Notes: a model not told the origin generated them from the letters alone. Numbered from the stretch's first letter, positions 11,828 through 23,902 are shown. The stretch: 64,000 bases of DNA from Tetragonia tetragonoides (GCA_038025085.1 CM076152.1:26930001-26994000); one strand, 5' to 3'. Numbers and translations are program-made.

Positions 11828-11945
11828 GTGGTGCAACACGAGGACTTCCCAGGAGGTCATCCATCCTAGTACTACTCTCGCCCAAGCACGCTTCACTGCG
11901 GAGTTCTGATGGGATCCGGGGCATCAGTGCTGGATGATCGCACAC
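11828..11945 (-). rRNA. 5S rRNA copy 36
   Basis: Diverged gtggt/cacac class. Confidence 0.65.
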
Positions 11946-12165
11946 ATCAAACTATTGCACATTAATTATTTTAACCTTCTTCCCACAACCATTTCTCACT
12001 TTCCGTGCGTCTCTTTTATTTGAAAATCAACGGTTTGTGCCCGATCTCGCCGTAAAATACAACTCATCTTCCGATGTCTTTTATACTAGTTTTTTCTGAT
12101 TGTAGACGGTGTTTTAAATAAGGCTATCCAAAGAAAAAAAAAAAAACAAAATGAAGATTCAAAAA

Positions 12166-12284
12166 GGGGTGCAATACGAGGACTTCCCAGGAGGTCACCC
12201 ATCCTAGTACTACTCTCGCCCAAGCACGCTTTACTGCGGAGTTCTGATGAGATCCGGTCCATTAGTGCTGGTATGAACACACCC
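12166..12284 (-). rRNA. 5S rRNA copy 37
   Basis: Variant caatacg, tgagatccggtcc and gaacaca. Confidence 0.65.
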
Positions 12285-12498
12285 ATCAAACTATTGCACA
12301 TTAATTATTTTAACCTTCTTCTCACAACCAATACTCACTTTCCGTGCGTCTCTTTTATTCGAACATCAACGGTATGTGCCCGATCTCGCCGTAAAATACA
12401 ACTCATCTTCCGATGTCTTTTATACTAGTGTTTTCTGATTGTAGACGGCGTTTTAAACAAGGCTAACCAAAGAAAACAAAAAAATGAAGATTCAAAAA

Positions 12499-12617
12499 GG
12501 GGTTCAACACGAGGACTTCCTAGGAGGTCACCCATCCTTGTACTACTTTCGCCCAAGCACCCTTAACTGCGGAGTTCTGATGGAATCCGGTGCATTAGTG
12601 CTGGTATGATCGCACCC
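12499..12617 (-). rRNA. 5S rRNA copy 38
   Basis: Variant ggttcaac, ccttgtac and ctttcgcc. Confidence 0.68.
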
Positions 12618-12831
12618 AGCAAACTGTTGCAGTTAATTATTTTAACCTTCTTCTCACAACCATTTCTCACTTTCCGTGCGTCTCTTCTATTCGAAAATCA
12701 ACGGTTTGTGCCCGATCTCCCCGTAAAATACAACTCATCTTCCGATGTCTTTTATACAAGTTTTTTCTGATTGTAGACGGCGTTTTAAATAAGGCTAACC
12801 AAAGAAAAAAAAAAAAATGAAGATTCAAAAA

Positions 12832-12950
12832 GGGGTGAAACACGAGGGCTTCCCAGAAGGTCACCCATCCTAGTACTACCATCGCCCAAGAACGCTTCAC
12901 TGCGGAGTTCTGATGGGATCCAGTGCATTAGCGCTTGTATGATCGCACCC
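12832..12950 (-). rRNA. 5S rRNA copy 39
   Basis: Several changes (gtgaaac, gagggc, gaagg, accatcgcc). Confidence 0.62.
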
Positions 12951-13162
12951 ATCAAACTATTGCACAATAATTATTTTAACCTTCTTCTCACAACCATTTC
13001 TCTCTTTCCGTGCGTCTCTTTTATTCGAAAATCAACGGTTTGTGCCGGATCTCGCCGTAAAATACGACTCATCTTCCGATGTCTTTTATACTAGTGTTTT
13101 CTGATTGTAGACGGTGTTTTAAATAAGGCTAACCAAAGAAAAAAAAAATGAAGATTCAAAAA

Positions 13163-13281
13163 GGGGTGCAACACGAGCACTTCCCAGGAGGTCACCCATC
13201 CTAGTACTATTCTCGCCCAAGCACGCTTTACTGTGGAGTTCTGATGGGATTCGGTGCATTAGTACTGGTATGATCGCACCC
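13163..13281 (-). rRNA. 5S rRNA copy 40
   Basis: Variant gagcac, ctattctc and tttactgtgg. Confidence 0.68.
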
Positions 13282-13494
13282 ATCAAACTATTGCATATTA
13301 ATTATTTTAACCTTCTTCTCACAACCATTTCTCACTTTCCGTACGTCTCATTTATTCGAAAATTAACGGTTTGTGCCCGATCTCGCCGTAAAATGCAACT
13401 CATCTTCCGATGTCTTTTATACTAGTGTTTTCTGATTGTAGACGGTGTTTTAAATAAGGCTAACCAAACAAAAAAAGTAATGAAGATTCAAAAA

Positions 13495-13613
13495 GGGGTA
13501 CAACACGAGGACATCCGAGGAGGTCACCAATCCTAGTACTACTCTCGCTCAAGCACCCTTAACTGCGGAGTTCTGATGGGATCCGGTGCATTAGTGCTGG
13601 TATGATCGCACCC
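13495..13613 (-). rRNA. 5S rRNA copy 41
   Basis: Variant gggtacaac and acatccgagg; A-box region caccctt. Confidence 0.68.
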
Positions 13614-13825
13614 ATCAAACTATTGCACATTAATTATTTTAACCTTCTTCTCACAACCGTTTCTCACTTTCCGTGCGTCTCTTTTATTCGAAATTAAACG
13701 GTTTGTGCCCGATCTCCCCGTAAAATACAACTCATCTTCCGATGTCTTTTATGCTAGTGTTTTCTTATTGTAAACGGCATTTTAAAGAAGGCTAACGAAA
13801 GAAAAAAAAAATGAAGATTCAAAAA

Positions 13826-13941
13826 GGGGTGCAACACGAGGACTTCACAGGAGGTCAACCATCCTAGTACTACTCTCGCCCAAGCACGCTTAACTGCGGA
13901 GTTTTGATGGGCAGTGCATTAGTGCTGGTATGATCGCACCC
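13826..13941 (-). rRNA. 5S rRNA copy 42
   Basis: Carries the gggcag deletion of copies 24 and 30. Confidence 0.6.
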
Positions 13942-14153
13942 AACAAACTATTGCACATTAATTATTTTATCCTTTTTCTCACAACCATTTCTCACTTTTC
14001 GTATGTCTCTTTTATTCGAAAATCAACGGTTTGTGCCCGATCTTGCCTTAAAATACAACTCATCTTCCGATGTCTTTTATACTAGTGTTTTCAGATTGTA
14101 GACGGCCTTTTAAATAAGGCATAACAAAGAAAAACAAAATGAAGATTCAAAAA

Positions 14154-14271
14154 GGGGTGCAACACGAGGACTTCCCAGGAGGTCGCCCATCCTAGTACTA
14201 CTCTCGCCCTAGCACGCTTAACTGCGGAGTTCTGATGAGATCCTGTGCATAGTGCTAGTATGATCGCACGC
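14154..14271 (-). rRNA. 5S rRNA copy 43
   Basis: One-base deletion; 43-bp duplication; gtcgccc and cacgcatc changes. Confidence 0.63.
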
Positions 14272-14526
14272 ATCAAACTATTGCACATTAATTAGCGCTG
14301 GTATGATCGCACCCATCAAACTATTGCACATTAATTATTTTAACCTTTTTCTCACAACCATTCTCACTTTCTGCGCATCTCTTTTATTCGAAAATCAACG
14401 GTTTGTGCCCGATCTTGCCTTAAAATAAAACTCATCTTCCGATGTCTTTTATACTAGTGTTTTCAGATTGTAGACGGCGTTTTAAATAAGGCTAACCAAA
14501 CAAAAAAAAAAATGAAGATTCAAAAA

Positions 14527-14645
14527 GGGGTGCAACACGAGGACATCCGAGGAGGTCACCCATCCTAGTACTACTCTCGCCCAAGCACGCTTAACTGCGG
14601 AGTTCTGATGGGATCCGGTGCATTAGTGCTGGTATCATCGCACCC
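14527..14645 (-). rRNA. 5S rRNA copy 44
   Basis: acatccgagg class. Confidence 0.74.
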
Positions 14646-14857
14646 ATCAAACTATTGCACATTAACTATTTTAACCTTTTTCTCACAACCATTTCTCACT
14701 TTTCGTGCGTCTCTTTTATTCGAAATTAAATAGTTTGTGCCCGATTTCCCCGTAAAATACAGCTCATCTTCCGATGTCTTTTATACTAGTGTTTTCTTAT
14801 TGTAGACGGCATTTTACATAAGGCTAACCAAAGAAAAAAAAAATGAAGATTGAAAAA

Positions 14858-14975
14858 GGGGTGCAACACGAGGACTTCCCTGGAGGTCAACCATCCTATT
14901 ACTACTCTCGCCCAAGCGCGCTTAACTGCGGAGTTCTGATGGGATCCGGTGCATAGTGCTGGTATGATCGCACCC
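14858..14975 (-). rRNA. 5S rRNA copy 45
   Basis: One-base deletion (gcatag) without the 43-bp duplication. Confidence 0.7.
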
Positions 14976-15186
14976 ATCAAACTATTGCACATTAATTATT
15001 TTAACCTTTTTCTCACAACCATTTCTCACTTTTCGTGCATCTTTTTTATTCAAAAATCAACGGTTTGTGCCGATCTCGCCGTAAAATACAACTCATCTTC
15101 CGATGTCTTTTATACTAGTGTTTTCTGATTGTAGACGGCGTTTTAAATAAGGCTAACCAAAGAAAAGAAAAATTAAGATTCAAAAA

Positions 15187-15305
15187 GGGGTGCAACAGGA
15201 GGACTTCCCAGGAGGTCAGCCATCCTAGTACTACTCTCGCCCAAGCACGCTTAACTACGGAGTTCTAATGGGATCCGGTGCATTAATGCTGGTATGATCG
15301 CACCC
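15187..15305 (-). rRNA. 5S rRNA copy 46
   Basis: Variant caggagg and gtcagcc. Confidence 0.73.
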
Positions 15306-15521
15306 ATCAAATTATCGCACATTAATTATTTTAACCTTCTTCTCACAACCATTTCTCACTTTCCGTGCGTCTCTTTTATTCGAAAATCAACGGTTTGTGC
15401 CCGATCTCGCCGTAAAATAGAACTCATCTTTTGATGTCTTTTATACTAGTGTTTTCAGATTGTAGACGGCGTTTTAAATAAGGCTAACCAAAAAAAAAAT
15501 AAAAAAACGAAGATTTAAAAA

Positions 15522-15640
15522 GTGGTGCAACACGAGGACTTTCCAGGATGTCACCCATCCTAGTACTACTCTCGCCTAAGCACGCTTCACTGCGGAGTTC
15601 TGATGGGATCCGGTGCATTAGTGCTGGGATGATCGCCCAC
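15522..15640 (-). rRNA. 5S rRNA copy 47
   Basis: gtggt 3' end; 5' end gatcgcccac. In the next unit the spacer is fused to spacer at about 15808 and has lost its gene. Confidence 0.6.
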
Positions 15641-15945
15641 AGCAAACTATTGCACATTAATTATTTAAACCTTCTTCTCACAACCATTTCTCACTTTCCG
15701 TGCATCTCTTTTATTCTAAAATAAACGGTTTGTGTCCGATCTCGCCGTAAAATACAACTCATCTTCCGATGTCTTTTATACTAGTGTTTTCTGATTGTAG
15801 ACGGTGTTCGAAAATCAACGGTTTGTGCCCGATCTTGCCGTAAAATACAACTCATCTTCCGATGCCTTTTATACTAGTGTTTTCAGATTGTAGACGGCGT
15901 TTTAAATAAGGCTTAACAAGGAAAAAAAAAATGAAGATTCAAAAA

Positions 15946-16064
15946 GGAATGCAACACAAGGACTTCCCAGGAGGTCACCCATCCTAGTACTACTCTCGCC
16001 CAAGCACGCTTAACTGCAGGGTTCTGATGGGATCCAGTGCATTAGTGCTGGTATGATCGCGCCT
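15946..16064 (-). rRNA. 5S rRNA copy 48
   Basis: Both helix I ends altered (ggaatgc and gcgccta). Confidence 0.62.
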
Positions 16065-16281
16065 ATCAAATTATTGCACATTAATTATTTTAACCTTCTT
16101 TTCAAAACCATTTCTCACATTCCATGCGTCTCTTTTATTCGAAAATCAATGGTTTGTGCCCGATCTCGCCGTAAAATACAACTCATCTTCCGATGTCTTT
16201 TATACTAGTGTTATCTGATTGTAGACGGCGTTTTAAATAAGGCTAACTAAAGAAAAAAAAAACAAAATGAAGATTCAAAAA

Positions 16282-16400
16282 GGGGTGCAATACGAGGACT
16301 TCCCAGGAGGTCACCCATTCTAGTACTACTCTCGCCCAAGCACGCTTAACTGCGGAGTTCTGATGAGATCCGGTGCATTAGTGCTGGAATGAACGCACCC
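16282..16400 (-). rRNA. 5S rRNA copy 49
   Basis: Variant caatacg and tgagatcc; related to copy 37. Confidence 0.68.
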
Positions 16401-16613
16401 ATCAAACTATTGCACAACAATTATTTTAACCTTCTTCTCACAACCATTTCTCACTTTTCGTGCGTCTCTTTTATTCGAAAATCAACGGTTTGTGCCCGAT
16501 CTCGCCGTAAAATATAACTCATCTTCCGGTGTCTTTTAGACTAGTGTTTTCTGATTGTGGACGACGTTTTAAATAAGGCTAACCAAAGAAAAAAAAAAAT
16601 GAAGATTCAAAAA

Positions 16614-16732
16614 CGGGTAAAACACGAGTACTTCCGAGGAGGTCACCCATCCTAGTACTACTCTCGCCCAAGCACGCTTAACTGCGGAGTTCTGATGGGA
16701 TCCGGTGCATTAGTGCTGGTATGATCGCACCC
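16614..16732 (-). rRNA. 5S rRNA copy 50
   Basis: Variant cgggtaaaac and gagtac. Confidence 0.68.
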
Positions 16733-16945
16733 ATCAAACTATTGCACATTAATTATTTTAATCTTCTTCTCACAACCATTTCTCACTTTCCGTGCGTCTC
16801 TTTTATTCGAAAATCAACAGTTTGTGCCCGATCTCTCCGTAAAATAGAGCTCATCTTTCGATGTCTTATATACTAGTGTTTTCAGATTGTAGACGGCGTT
16901 TTAAATAAGGCTAACCAAAGAAAAAAAAAATTGAAGATTCAAAAA

Positions 16946-17063
16946 GGGGTACAACACAAGGACTTCCCAGGAGGTCACCCATCCTAGTACTACTCTCGCC
17001 CAAGCACGCATAACTACGGAGTTTTGATGGATCCGGTGCATTAGTACTGGTATGATCGCACCC
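16946..17063 (-). rRNA. 5S rRNA copy 51
   Basis: gggtacaac, cacaagg and cataactacgg with a one-base deletion. Copy 52 is almost the same. Confidence 0.68.
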
Positions 17064-17276
17064 ATCAAACTATTGCACATTAATTATTTTAACCTTCTTC
17101 TCACAACCATTTATCACTTTTCGCGCGTCTCTTTTATTCGAAATTAAACGGTTTGTGCCCGATCTCGCCGTAAAATACAACCCATCTTCCGATGTCTTTT
17201 ATACTAGTGTTTTCAGATTGTAGACGGCGTTTTAAATAAGGCTAACCAAAGAAAAAAAAAATTGAAGATTCAAAAA

Positions 17277-17394
17277 GGGGTACAACACAAGGACTTCCCA
17301 GGAGGTCACCCATGCTAGTACTACTCTCGCCCAAGCACGCATAACTACGGAGTTTTGATGGATCCGGTGCATTATTGCTGGTATGATCGTACCC
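17277..17394 (-). rRNA. 5S rRNA copy 52
   Basis: Recent-looking tandem duplicate of copy 51, 331 bp away. Confidence 0.68.
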
Positions 17395-17608
17395 ATCAAA
17401 CTATTGCACATTAATTATTTTAACCTTCTTCTCACAACCATTTCTGCCTTTCTGAGCTTCTCTTTTATTCGAAAATCAACGGTTTGAGCCGATCTCGCCG
17501 TAAAATACAACTAATCTTCCGATGTCTTTTATACTAGTGTTTTCTGATTGTAGACGACGTTTCAAATAAGGCTAACCAAAGAAGAAGAAAAAAATGAAGA
17601 TTCAAAAA

Positions 17609-17727
17609 GGGGTGCAACACGAGGACATCCGAGGAGGTCACCTATCCTAGTACTACTCTCGCCCAAGCACGCTTCACTGCGTAGTTCTGATGGGATCAGG
17701 TGCATTAGTGCTGGTATGATCGCACCC
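17609..17727 (-). rRNA. 5S rRNA copy 53
   Basis: acatccgagg class; ttcactgcgtag. Confidence 0.7.
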
Positions 17728-17860
17728 ATCAAACTATTGGACATTAATTATTTTAACCTTCTTCTTACAACCAATTTCTCACTTTTTGTGCCTCTCTTTT
17801 ATTCGATAATCAATGGTTTGTGCCCGATCTTGCCATAAAATACAACTCATCTTCCGATGT

Positions 17861-17882
17861 TAGTACTTGTATGATCGCACCC
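17861..17882 (-). pseudogene. 5S fragment 54 (first 22 bases)
   Basis: Only the 5' 22 bases remain, fused to spacer at 17860. This marks the left edge of a block duplicated at 24.5 kb. Confidence 0.75.
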
Positions 17883-18093
17883 ATCAAACTATTGCACATT
17901 AATTATTTTAACCTTCTTCTCACAATCATTTCTCACTTTCCGTGCGTCTCTTTTATTCGAAATTCAACGGTTTGTGCCCGATCTCGCTGTAAAATACAAC
18001 TCATCTTCCGATGTCTTTTATACTAGTGTTTTCAGATTGTTGACGGTGTTTTAAATGAGGCTTAACAAAGAAAAAAAAATGAAGATTCAAAAA

Positions 18094-18212
18094 GGGGTGG
18101 AACACGAGGACTTCCCAGGAGGTCACCCATCCTAGGACTACTCTCGCCCATGCACCCTTAACTGCGGAGTGCTGATGGGATCCGGTGCATTAGTGCTGGT
18201 ATGATCGCAACC
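18094..18212 (-). rRNA. 5S rRNA copy 55
   Basis: Private combination gtggaac, ctaggactac, catgcaccc, gtgctgatg; matched by copy 75. Confidence 0.68.
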
Positions 18213-18424
18213 ATCAAACTATTGCACATTAATTAGTTTAATCTTCTTCTCACAACCATTTCTCACTTTCTGTGCGTCTCTTTTATTCGAAAATCAACAG
18301 TTTGTGCCCGATCTCGACGTAAAATACAACTCATCTCCCGACGTCTTTTATACTAGAGTTTTCTGATTGTAGACGGCGTTTTAAATAAGGCTAGCAAAAG
18401 GAAAAAAAAATGAAGATTCAAAAA

Positions 18425-18543
18425 GGGGTGCAACACGAGGACTTCCCAGGAGGTCACCCATCCTCGCACTACTCTCGCCCAAGCACGCTTAACTGCGGAG
18501 TTCTGATGGGATCCGGTGCATTAGTGCTGGTATGATCGCACCC
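18425..18543 (-). rRNA. 5S rRNA copy 56
   Basis: Near consensus (ctcgcac); matched by copy 76. Confidence 0.78.
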
Positions 18544-18752
18544 ATCAAACTATTGCACATTAATTATTTTAACCTTCTTCTTACAACCATTTCTCAGTTT
18601 CTGTGCGTCTCTTTTATTCGAAAATCATCGGTTTGTGCCCGATCTCGCCGTAAAATACAACTCATCTCCCGATGTCTTTAATACTAGTGTTTTCTAATTG
18701 TAGACGGCGTTTTAAATAAGGCTAACAAAAAAAAAAAATGAAGATTCAAAAA

Positions 18753-18871
18753 GAGGTGCAACACGAGGACTTCCCAGGAGGCCACCCATTCTAGTACTAC
18801 TCTGGCCCAAGCACTATTAACTGCGGAGTTCTGATTGGATCCGGGGCATTAGTGCTGGTATGATCGCACCC
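18753..18871 (-). rRNA. 5S rRNA copy 57
   Basis: gaggt, gaggccac and gcactattaac in the A-box; matched by copy 77. Confidence 0.66.
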
Positions 18872-19082
18872 ATCAAACTATTGCACATTAATTATTTTAA
18901 GCTTCTTCTCAAAACCATTTCTCAGTTTCTGTGCGTCTCTTTTATTCGAAAATCAACGGTTTGTGCCCGATCTCGCCGTAAAATACAACTCATCTCCCGA
19001 TGTCTTTTATACTAGTGTTTTCTAATTGTAAACGGCGTTTTAAATAAGGCTAACCGAAGAAAAAAAAATGAAGATTGAAAAA

Positions 19083-19201
19083 GGGGTGCAACACGAGGAC
19101 TTCCCAGGAGATCACCCATCCTAGTACTACGCTCGCCCAAGCACGCTTAACTGCTAAGTTCTGATGTGATCCGGTGTATTAGTACTGGTATGATCGCACC
19201 C
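19083..19201 (-). rRNA. 5S rRNA copy 58
   Basis: gagatcac, gctaagtt and gatgtgatcc; matched by copy 78. Confidence 0.68.
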
Positions 19202-19417
19202 ATCAAACTATTGCACATTAATTATTTTAACCATCTTCTCACAACCATTTCTCACTTTCCGTGCGTCTCTTATATTCGAAAATCAATGGTTTGTGCCCGA
19301 TCTCGCCATAAAATACAACTCATCTCCCGATGTCTTTTATACTAGTGTTTTCTGATTGTAGACGCCGTTTTAAATAAGGCTAACCAAAAAAAGAAAAAAA
19401 AAATGAAGATTCAGAAA

Positions 19418-19536
19418 GGGGTGCAACACAAGGACTTCCCAGGAGGTCACCCATCCTAGTACTACTCTCGCCCAAGCACGCTTAACTGCCGAGTTCTGAT
19501 GCGATCCGGTGTATTAGTGCTGGTATGATCGCACCC
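19418..19536 (-). rRNA. 5S rRNA copy 59
   Basis: cacaagg and gatgcgatcc. Confidence 0.72.
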
Positions 19537-19750
19537 ATCAAACTATTGCACATTAATTATTTTAATCTTCTTCTCACAACCATTTCTCACTTTCTGTGCG
19601 TCTCTTTTATTCGAAAATCAACGGTTTGTGCCCGATCTCGCCATAAAATACAACTCATCTCCCGATGTCTTTTATACTAGTGTTTTCTGATTGTAGACGG
19701 CGTTTTAAATAAGGCTAACCAAAGAAAAAAAAAAAATGAAGATTCAAAAA

Positions 19751-19869
19751 GGGGTGCAACACGAGGACTTCCCAGGAGGTCACCCATCCTCGTACTACTC
19801 TCGCCCAAGCACGCTTAACTACGGAGTTCTGATGGGATCCGGTGCATTAGTGCTGGTATGATCGCACAA
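19751..19869 (-). rRNA. 5S rRNA copy 60
   Basis: ctcgtac; 5' end gcacaaa weakens helix I. Confidence 0.68.
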
Positions 19870-20080
19870 ATCAAACTATTGCACATTAATTATTTTAACC
19901 TTCTTCTCACAACCATTTCTTACTTTCCGTGCGTCTCTTTTATTCGAAAAACAACGGTTTGTGCCCGATCTCGCCGTAAAATTCAACTCATCTCCCGATG
20001 TCTTTAATACTAGTGTTTTCTTATTGTAGACGGCGTTTTAAATAAAGCTAACCAGAGAAAAAAAAATGAAGATTCAAAAA

Positions 20081-20199
20081 GGGGTGCAACACGAGGACTT
20101 CCCAGGAGGTCACCCATCCTAGTACTACTCTCGCCCAAGCGCGTTTAACTGCGGAGTTCCGATGGGATCCGGTGTATTAGTATTGGTATGATCGCACCC
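20081..20199 (-). rRNA. 5S rRNA copy 61
   Basis: gcgcgtttaac and tattggtatg. Confidence 0.7.
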
Positions 20200-20409
20200 A
20201 TCAAACTATTGCACATTAATTATTTTAACCTTCTTCTCACAATCATTTCTCACTTTCCGTGCGTCTCTTTTATTCGAAATTCAACGGTTTGTTCCCGATC
20301 TCACTGTAAAATACAACTCATCTTCCGATGTCTTTTATACTAGTGTTTCCAGATTGCTGACGGCGTTTTAAATGAGGCTTAACAAAGAAAAAAAATGAAT
20401 ATTCAAAAA

Positions 20410-20528
20410 GGGGTGCAACACGAGGACTTCCCAGGAGGTCACCCATCCTAGTACTACTCTCGCCCAAGCACGCTTTACTACGGAGTTTTGATGGGATCCG
20501 GTGCATTAGTGCTGGTATGATTGCACCC
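20410..20528 (-). rRNA. 5S rRNA copy 62
   Basis: tttactacgg and gattgcaccc. Confidence 0.7.
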
Positions 20529-20740
20529 ATCAAACTATTGCACATTAATTATTTTAACCTTCTTCTTCCAACCATTTCTCAGTTTCTGTGCGTCTCTTTT
20601 ATTCGAAAATCAACGGTTTGTGCCCGATCTCGCCGTAAAATACAACTCATCTCCCGATGTCTTTTATACTAGTGTTTTCTAATTGTAGACGGCGTTTTAA
20701 ATAACGCTAACCAAAGAAAAAAAAAATGAAGATTCAAAAA

Positions 20741-20858
20741 GAGGTGCAACACGAGGACTTCCCAGGAGGTCACCCATCCTAGTACTACTCTCGCCCAAGC
20801 ACGATTAACTGCGGAGTTCTAATGGGATCTGGTTCATTAGTGCTGGCATGATCGCACC
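20741..20858 (-). rRNA. 5S rRNA copy 63
   Basis: gaggt; A-box cgattaac; one base lost at the 5' end. Confidence 0.65.
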
Positions 20859-21072
20859 ATCAATCTATTGCACATTATTTATTTTAACCTTCTTCTCACA
20901 ACCATTTCTCACTTTCCGTGGGTCTCTTTTATTCAAAAATCAAATCAACGGTATGTGCCCGATCTCGCCGTAAAACAACTCATCTCCCGATGTCTTTTAT
21001 ATTAGTGTTTTCTGATTGTAGACGGCATTTTAAATAAGGCTAACCAAAGAAAAAAAAATGAAGATTCAAAAA

Positions 21073-21191
21073 GGGGTGCAACACGAGAACTTCCCAGGAG
21101 GTCACCCATCGTAGTACTACTCTCGCCCAAGCACGCTTAACTGCTGAGTTCTGATGCGATCTAGTGTATTAGTGCTGGTATGATCGCACCC
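21073..21191 (-). rRNA. 5S rRNA copy 64
   Basis: gagaac, cgtagtac and gatctagtg. Confidence 0.7.
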
Positions 21192-21402
21192 ATCAAACTA
21201 TTGCACATTAATTATTTTAGTCTTCTTCTCACAACCATTTCTCACTTTCTGTGCGCCTCTTTTATTCGAAAATCAACGGTTTGTGCCCGATCTCGCCATA
21301 AAATACAACTCATCTCGCGATGTCTTTTATACTAGTGTTTTCTGATTGTAGACGGCGTTTTAAATAAGGCTTACCAAAGAAAAAAAAATGAAGATGCAAA
21401 AA

Positions 21403-21521
21403 GGGGTGCAACACGAGGACTTCCCAGGAGGTCACCCATCCTCGTACTACTCTCGCCCAAGCACGCTTAACTACGGAGTTCTGATGGGATCCGGTGCATT
21501 AGTACTGGTATGATTGCACCC
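21403..21521 (-). rRNA. 5S rRNA copy 65
   Basis: ctcgtac and gattgcaccc. Confidence 0.72.
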
Positions 21522-21752
21522 ATCAAACTATTGAACATTAATTATTTTAACCTTCTTCTTTCAACCATTTCTCAGTTTCTGTGCGTCTCTTTTATTCGAA
21601 AATCAACGGTTTGTGCCCGATCTCGCCGTAAAATACAACTCATCTCCCGATGTCTTTTATACTAGTGTTTTCTGATTGTAGACGGAGTTTTAAATAAGGC
21701 TAACCAAAGAAAAAAAAATAAAGATTGAAAAAATAAAATGAAGATTGAAAAA

Positions 21753-21871
21753 GGGGTGCAACACGAGGACTTCCCAGGAGGTCACCCATCCTAGGACTAC
21801 TCTCGCCCAAGCACGCTTAACTGCGGAGTTCTGATGGGATCCGGTGCATTAGTGCTGGTATGATCGCAACC
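21753..21871 (-). rRNA. 5S rRNA copy 66
   Basis: ctaggactac and gcaaccatc. An extra aagattgaaa repeat lies in the terminator zone. Confidence 0.72.
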
Positions 21872-22085
21872 ATCAAACTACTGCACATTAATTAGTTTAA
21901 TCTTCTTCTCACAACCATTTCTCACTTTCTGTGCGTCTCTTTTATTCGAAAATCAACGGTTTGTACCCGATCTCGCCGTAAAATACAACTCATCTCCCGA
22001 TGTCTTTTACACTAGTGTTTTCTGATTGTAGACGGCGTTTTAAATAAGGCTAACAAAAGAAAAAAATAAAATGAAGATTCAAAAA

Positions 22086-22204
22086 GGGGTGCAACACGAG
22101 GACTTCCCAGGAGGTCACCCATCCTCGTACTACTCTCGCCCAAGCACGCTTAACTGCGGAGTTCTGATGGGATCCGGTGCATTAGTGCTGGTATGATCGC
22201 ACCC
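22086..22204 (-). rRNA. 5S rRNA copy 67
   Basis: Near consensus (ctcgtac). Confidence 0.79.
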
Positions 22205-22417
22205 ATCAAACTATTGCACATTAATTATTTTAACCTTCTTCTTACAACCATTTCTCAGTTTCTCTGCGTCTCTTTTATTCAAAAATCAACGGTTTGTGCC
22301 CAATCTCGCCGTAAAATACAACTCATCTCCCGATGTCTTTTATACTAGTGTTTTCTGATTGTAGACGGCGTTTTAAATAAGGCTAACAAAAGAAAAATAA
22401 AAATGAAGATTCAAAAA

Positions 22418-22536
22418 GGGGTGCAACACGAGGACTTCCCAGGAGGTCACCCATCCTCGAACTACTCTCGCCCAAGCACGCTTAACTGCGGAGTTCTGAT
22501 GGGATCCGGTGCATTAGTGCTGGTATGATCGCACCC
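22418..22536 (-). rRNA. 5S rRNA copy 68
   Basis: Near consensus (ctcgaac). Confidence 0.78.
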
Positions 22537-22747
22537 ATCAAACTATTGCACATTAATTATTTTAACCTTCTTCTTACAACCATTTCTCAGTTTTTGTGCG
22601 TCTCTTTTATTCGAAAATCAACGGTTTGTGCCCGATCTCGCAGTAAAATACAACTCATCTCCCGATGTCTTTTATACTAGTGTTTTCTAATTGTAGACGG
22701 CGTTTTAAATAAGGCTAACCAAAGAAAAAAAAATGAAGATTCAAAGA

Positions 22748-22866
22748 GGGGTGCAACACGAGGACTTCCCAGAAGGTCACCCATCCTACTTCTACTCTCG
22801 CCCAAGCACGATTAACTGCAGAGTTCTTATGGGATCCGGGGCATTAGTGCTGGTATGATCGCACCC
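22748..22866 (-). rRNA. 5S rRNA copy 69
   Basis: gaaggtc, ctacttc and cgattaactgcag. Confidence 0.66.
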
Positions 22867-23102
22867 ATCAAACTATTGCACATTAATTATTTTAAGCTTC
22901 TTCTCACAACCATTTCTCACTTTCTGTGCGTCTCTTTTATTCGAAAATCAACGGTTTGTGCCCGATCTCGCCGTAAAACAACTCATCTCCCGATGTCTTT
23001 TATATTAGTGTTTTCTGATTGTAGACGGCCTTTTAAATAAGGCTAACCAAAGAAAAAAAAATGAAGATTGAAAAAAGAAAAAAAAAAATAAAGATTCGAA
23101 AA

Positions 23103-23221
23103 GGGGTGCAACACGAGGACTTCCCAGGAGGTCACCCATCCTAGTACTACTCTGGCCCAAGCACGCTTAACTGCTGAGTTCTGATGTGATCCGGTGTATT
23201 AGTGCTGGTATGATCGCACCC
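23103..23221 (-). rRNA. 5S rRNA copy 70
   Basis: ctggccc and gatgtgatcc; terminator zone enlarged by A-rich insertions. Confidence 0.7.
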
Positions 23222-23452
23222 ATCAAACTATTGCACATTAATTATTTTAACCTTCTTCTTACAACCATTTCTTAGTTTCTGTGCGTCTCCTTTATTCGAA
23301 AATCAACGGTTTGTGCCCGATCTCGCCGTAAAATACAACTCATCTCCCGATGTCTTTTATACTAGTGTTTTCTGATTGTAGACGGCGTTTTAAATAAGGC
23401 TAACCAAAGAAAAGAAAATAAATATTGAAAAAAAAAAATGAAGATTGAAAAA

Positions 23453-23571
23453 GGGGTGCAACACGAGGACTTCCCAGGAGTTCACCCATCCTAGGACTAC
23501 TCTCGCCCAAGCATGCTTAACTGCGGAGTTCTGATGGGATCCGGTGCATTAGTGCTGGTATGATCGCAACC
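23453..23571 (-). rRNA. 5S rRNA copy 71
   Basis: gagttcac, ctaggac and gcaaccatc. Confidence 0.7.
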
Positions 23572-23783
23572 ATCAAACTATTGTCCATTAATTATTTTAA
23601 CATTTTTTCTCACAACCATTTCTCACTTTCCGTGCGTCTCTTTTATTCGAAAATAACCAGTTTGTGCCCGATCTCGCCGTAAAATACAACTCATTTCCCA
23701 ATGTCTTATATAATAGTGTTTTCTGATTGTAGACGGCGTTTTAAATAAGGCTATCCAAAGAAAAAAAAATGAAGATTCAAAAA

Positions 23784-23902
23784 GGGCTCCAACACGAGGA
23801 CTTCCCAGGAGGTCACCCATCCTAGTACTACTCCCGCCCAAGCACGGTTAACTGCGGAGTTCTAATTGGATCTGGTGCATTAGTGATGGTATGATCGCAC
23901 CC
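23784..23902 (-). rRNA. 5S rRNA copy 72
   Basis: gggctccaac 3' end, cggttaac A-box and tgatggtatg. Confidence 0.65.
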
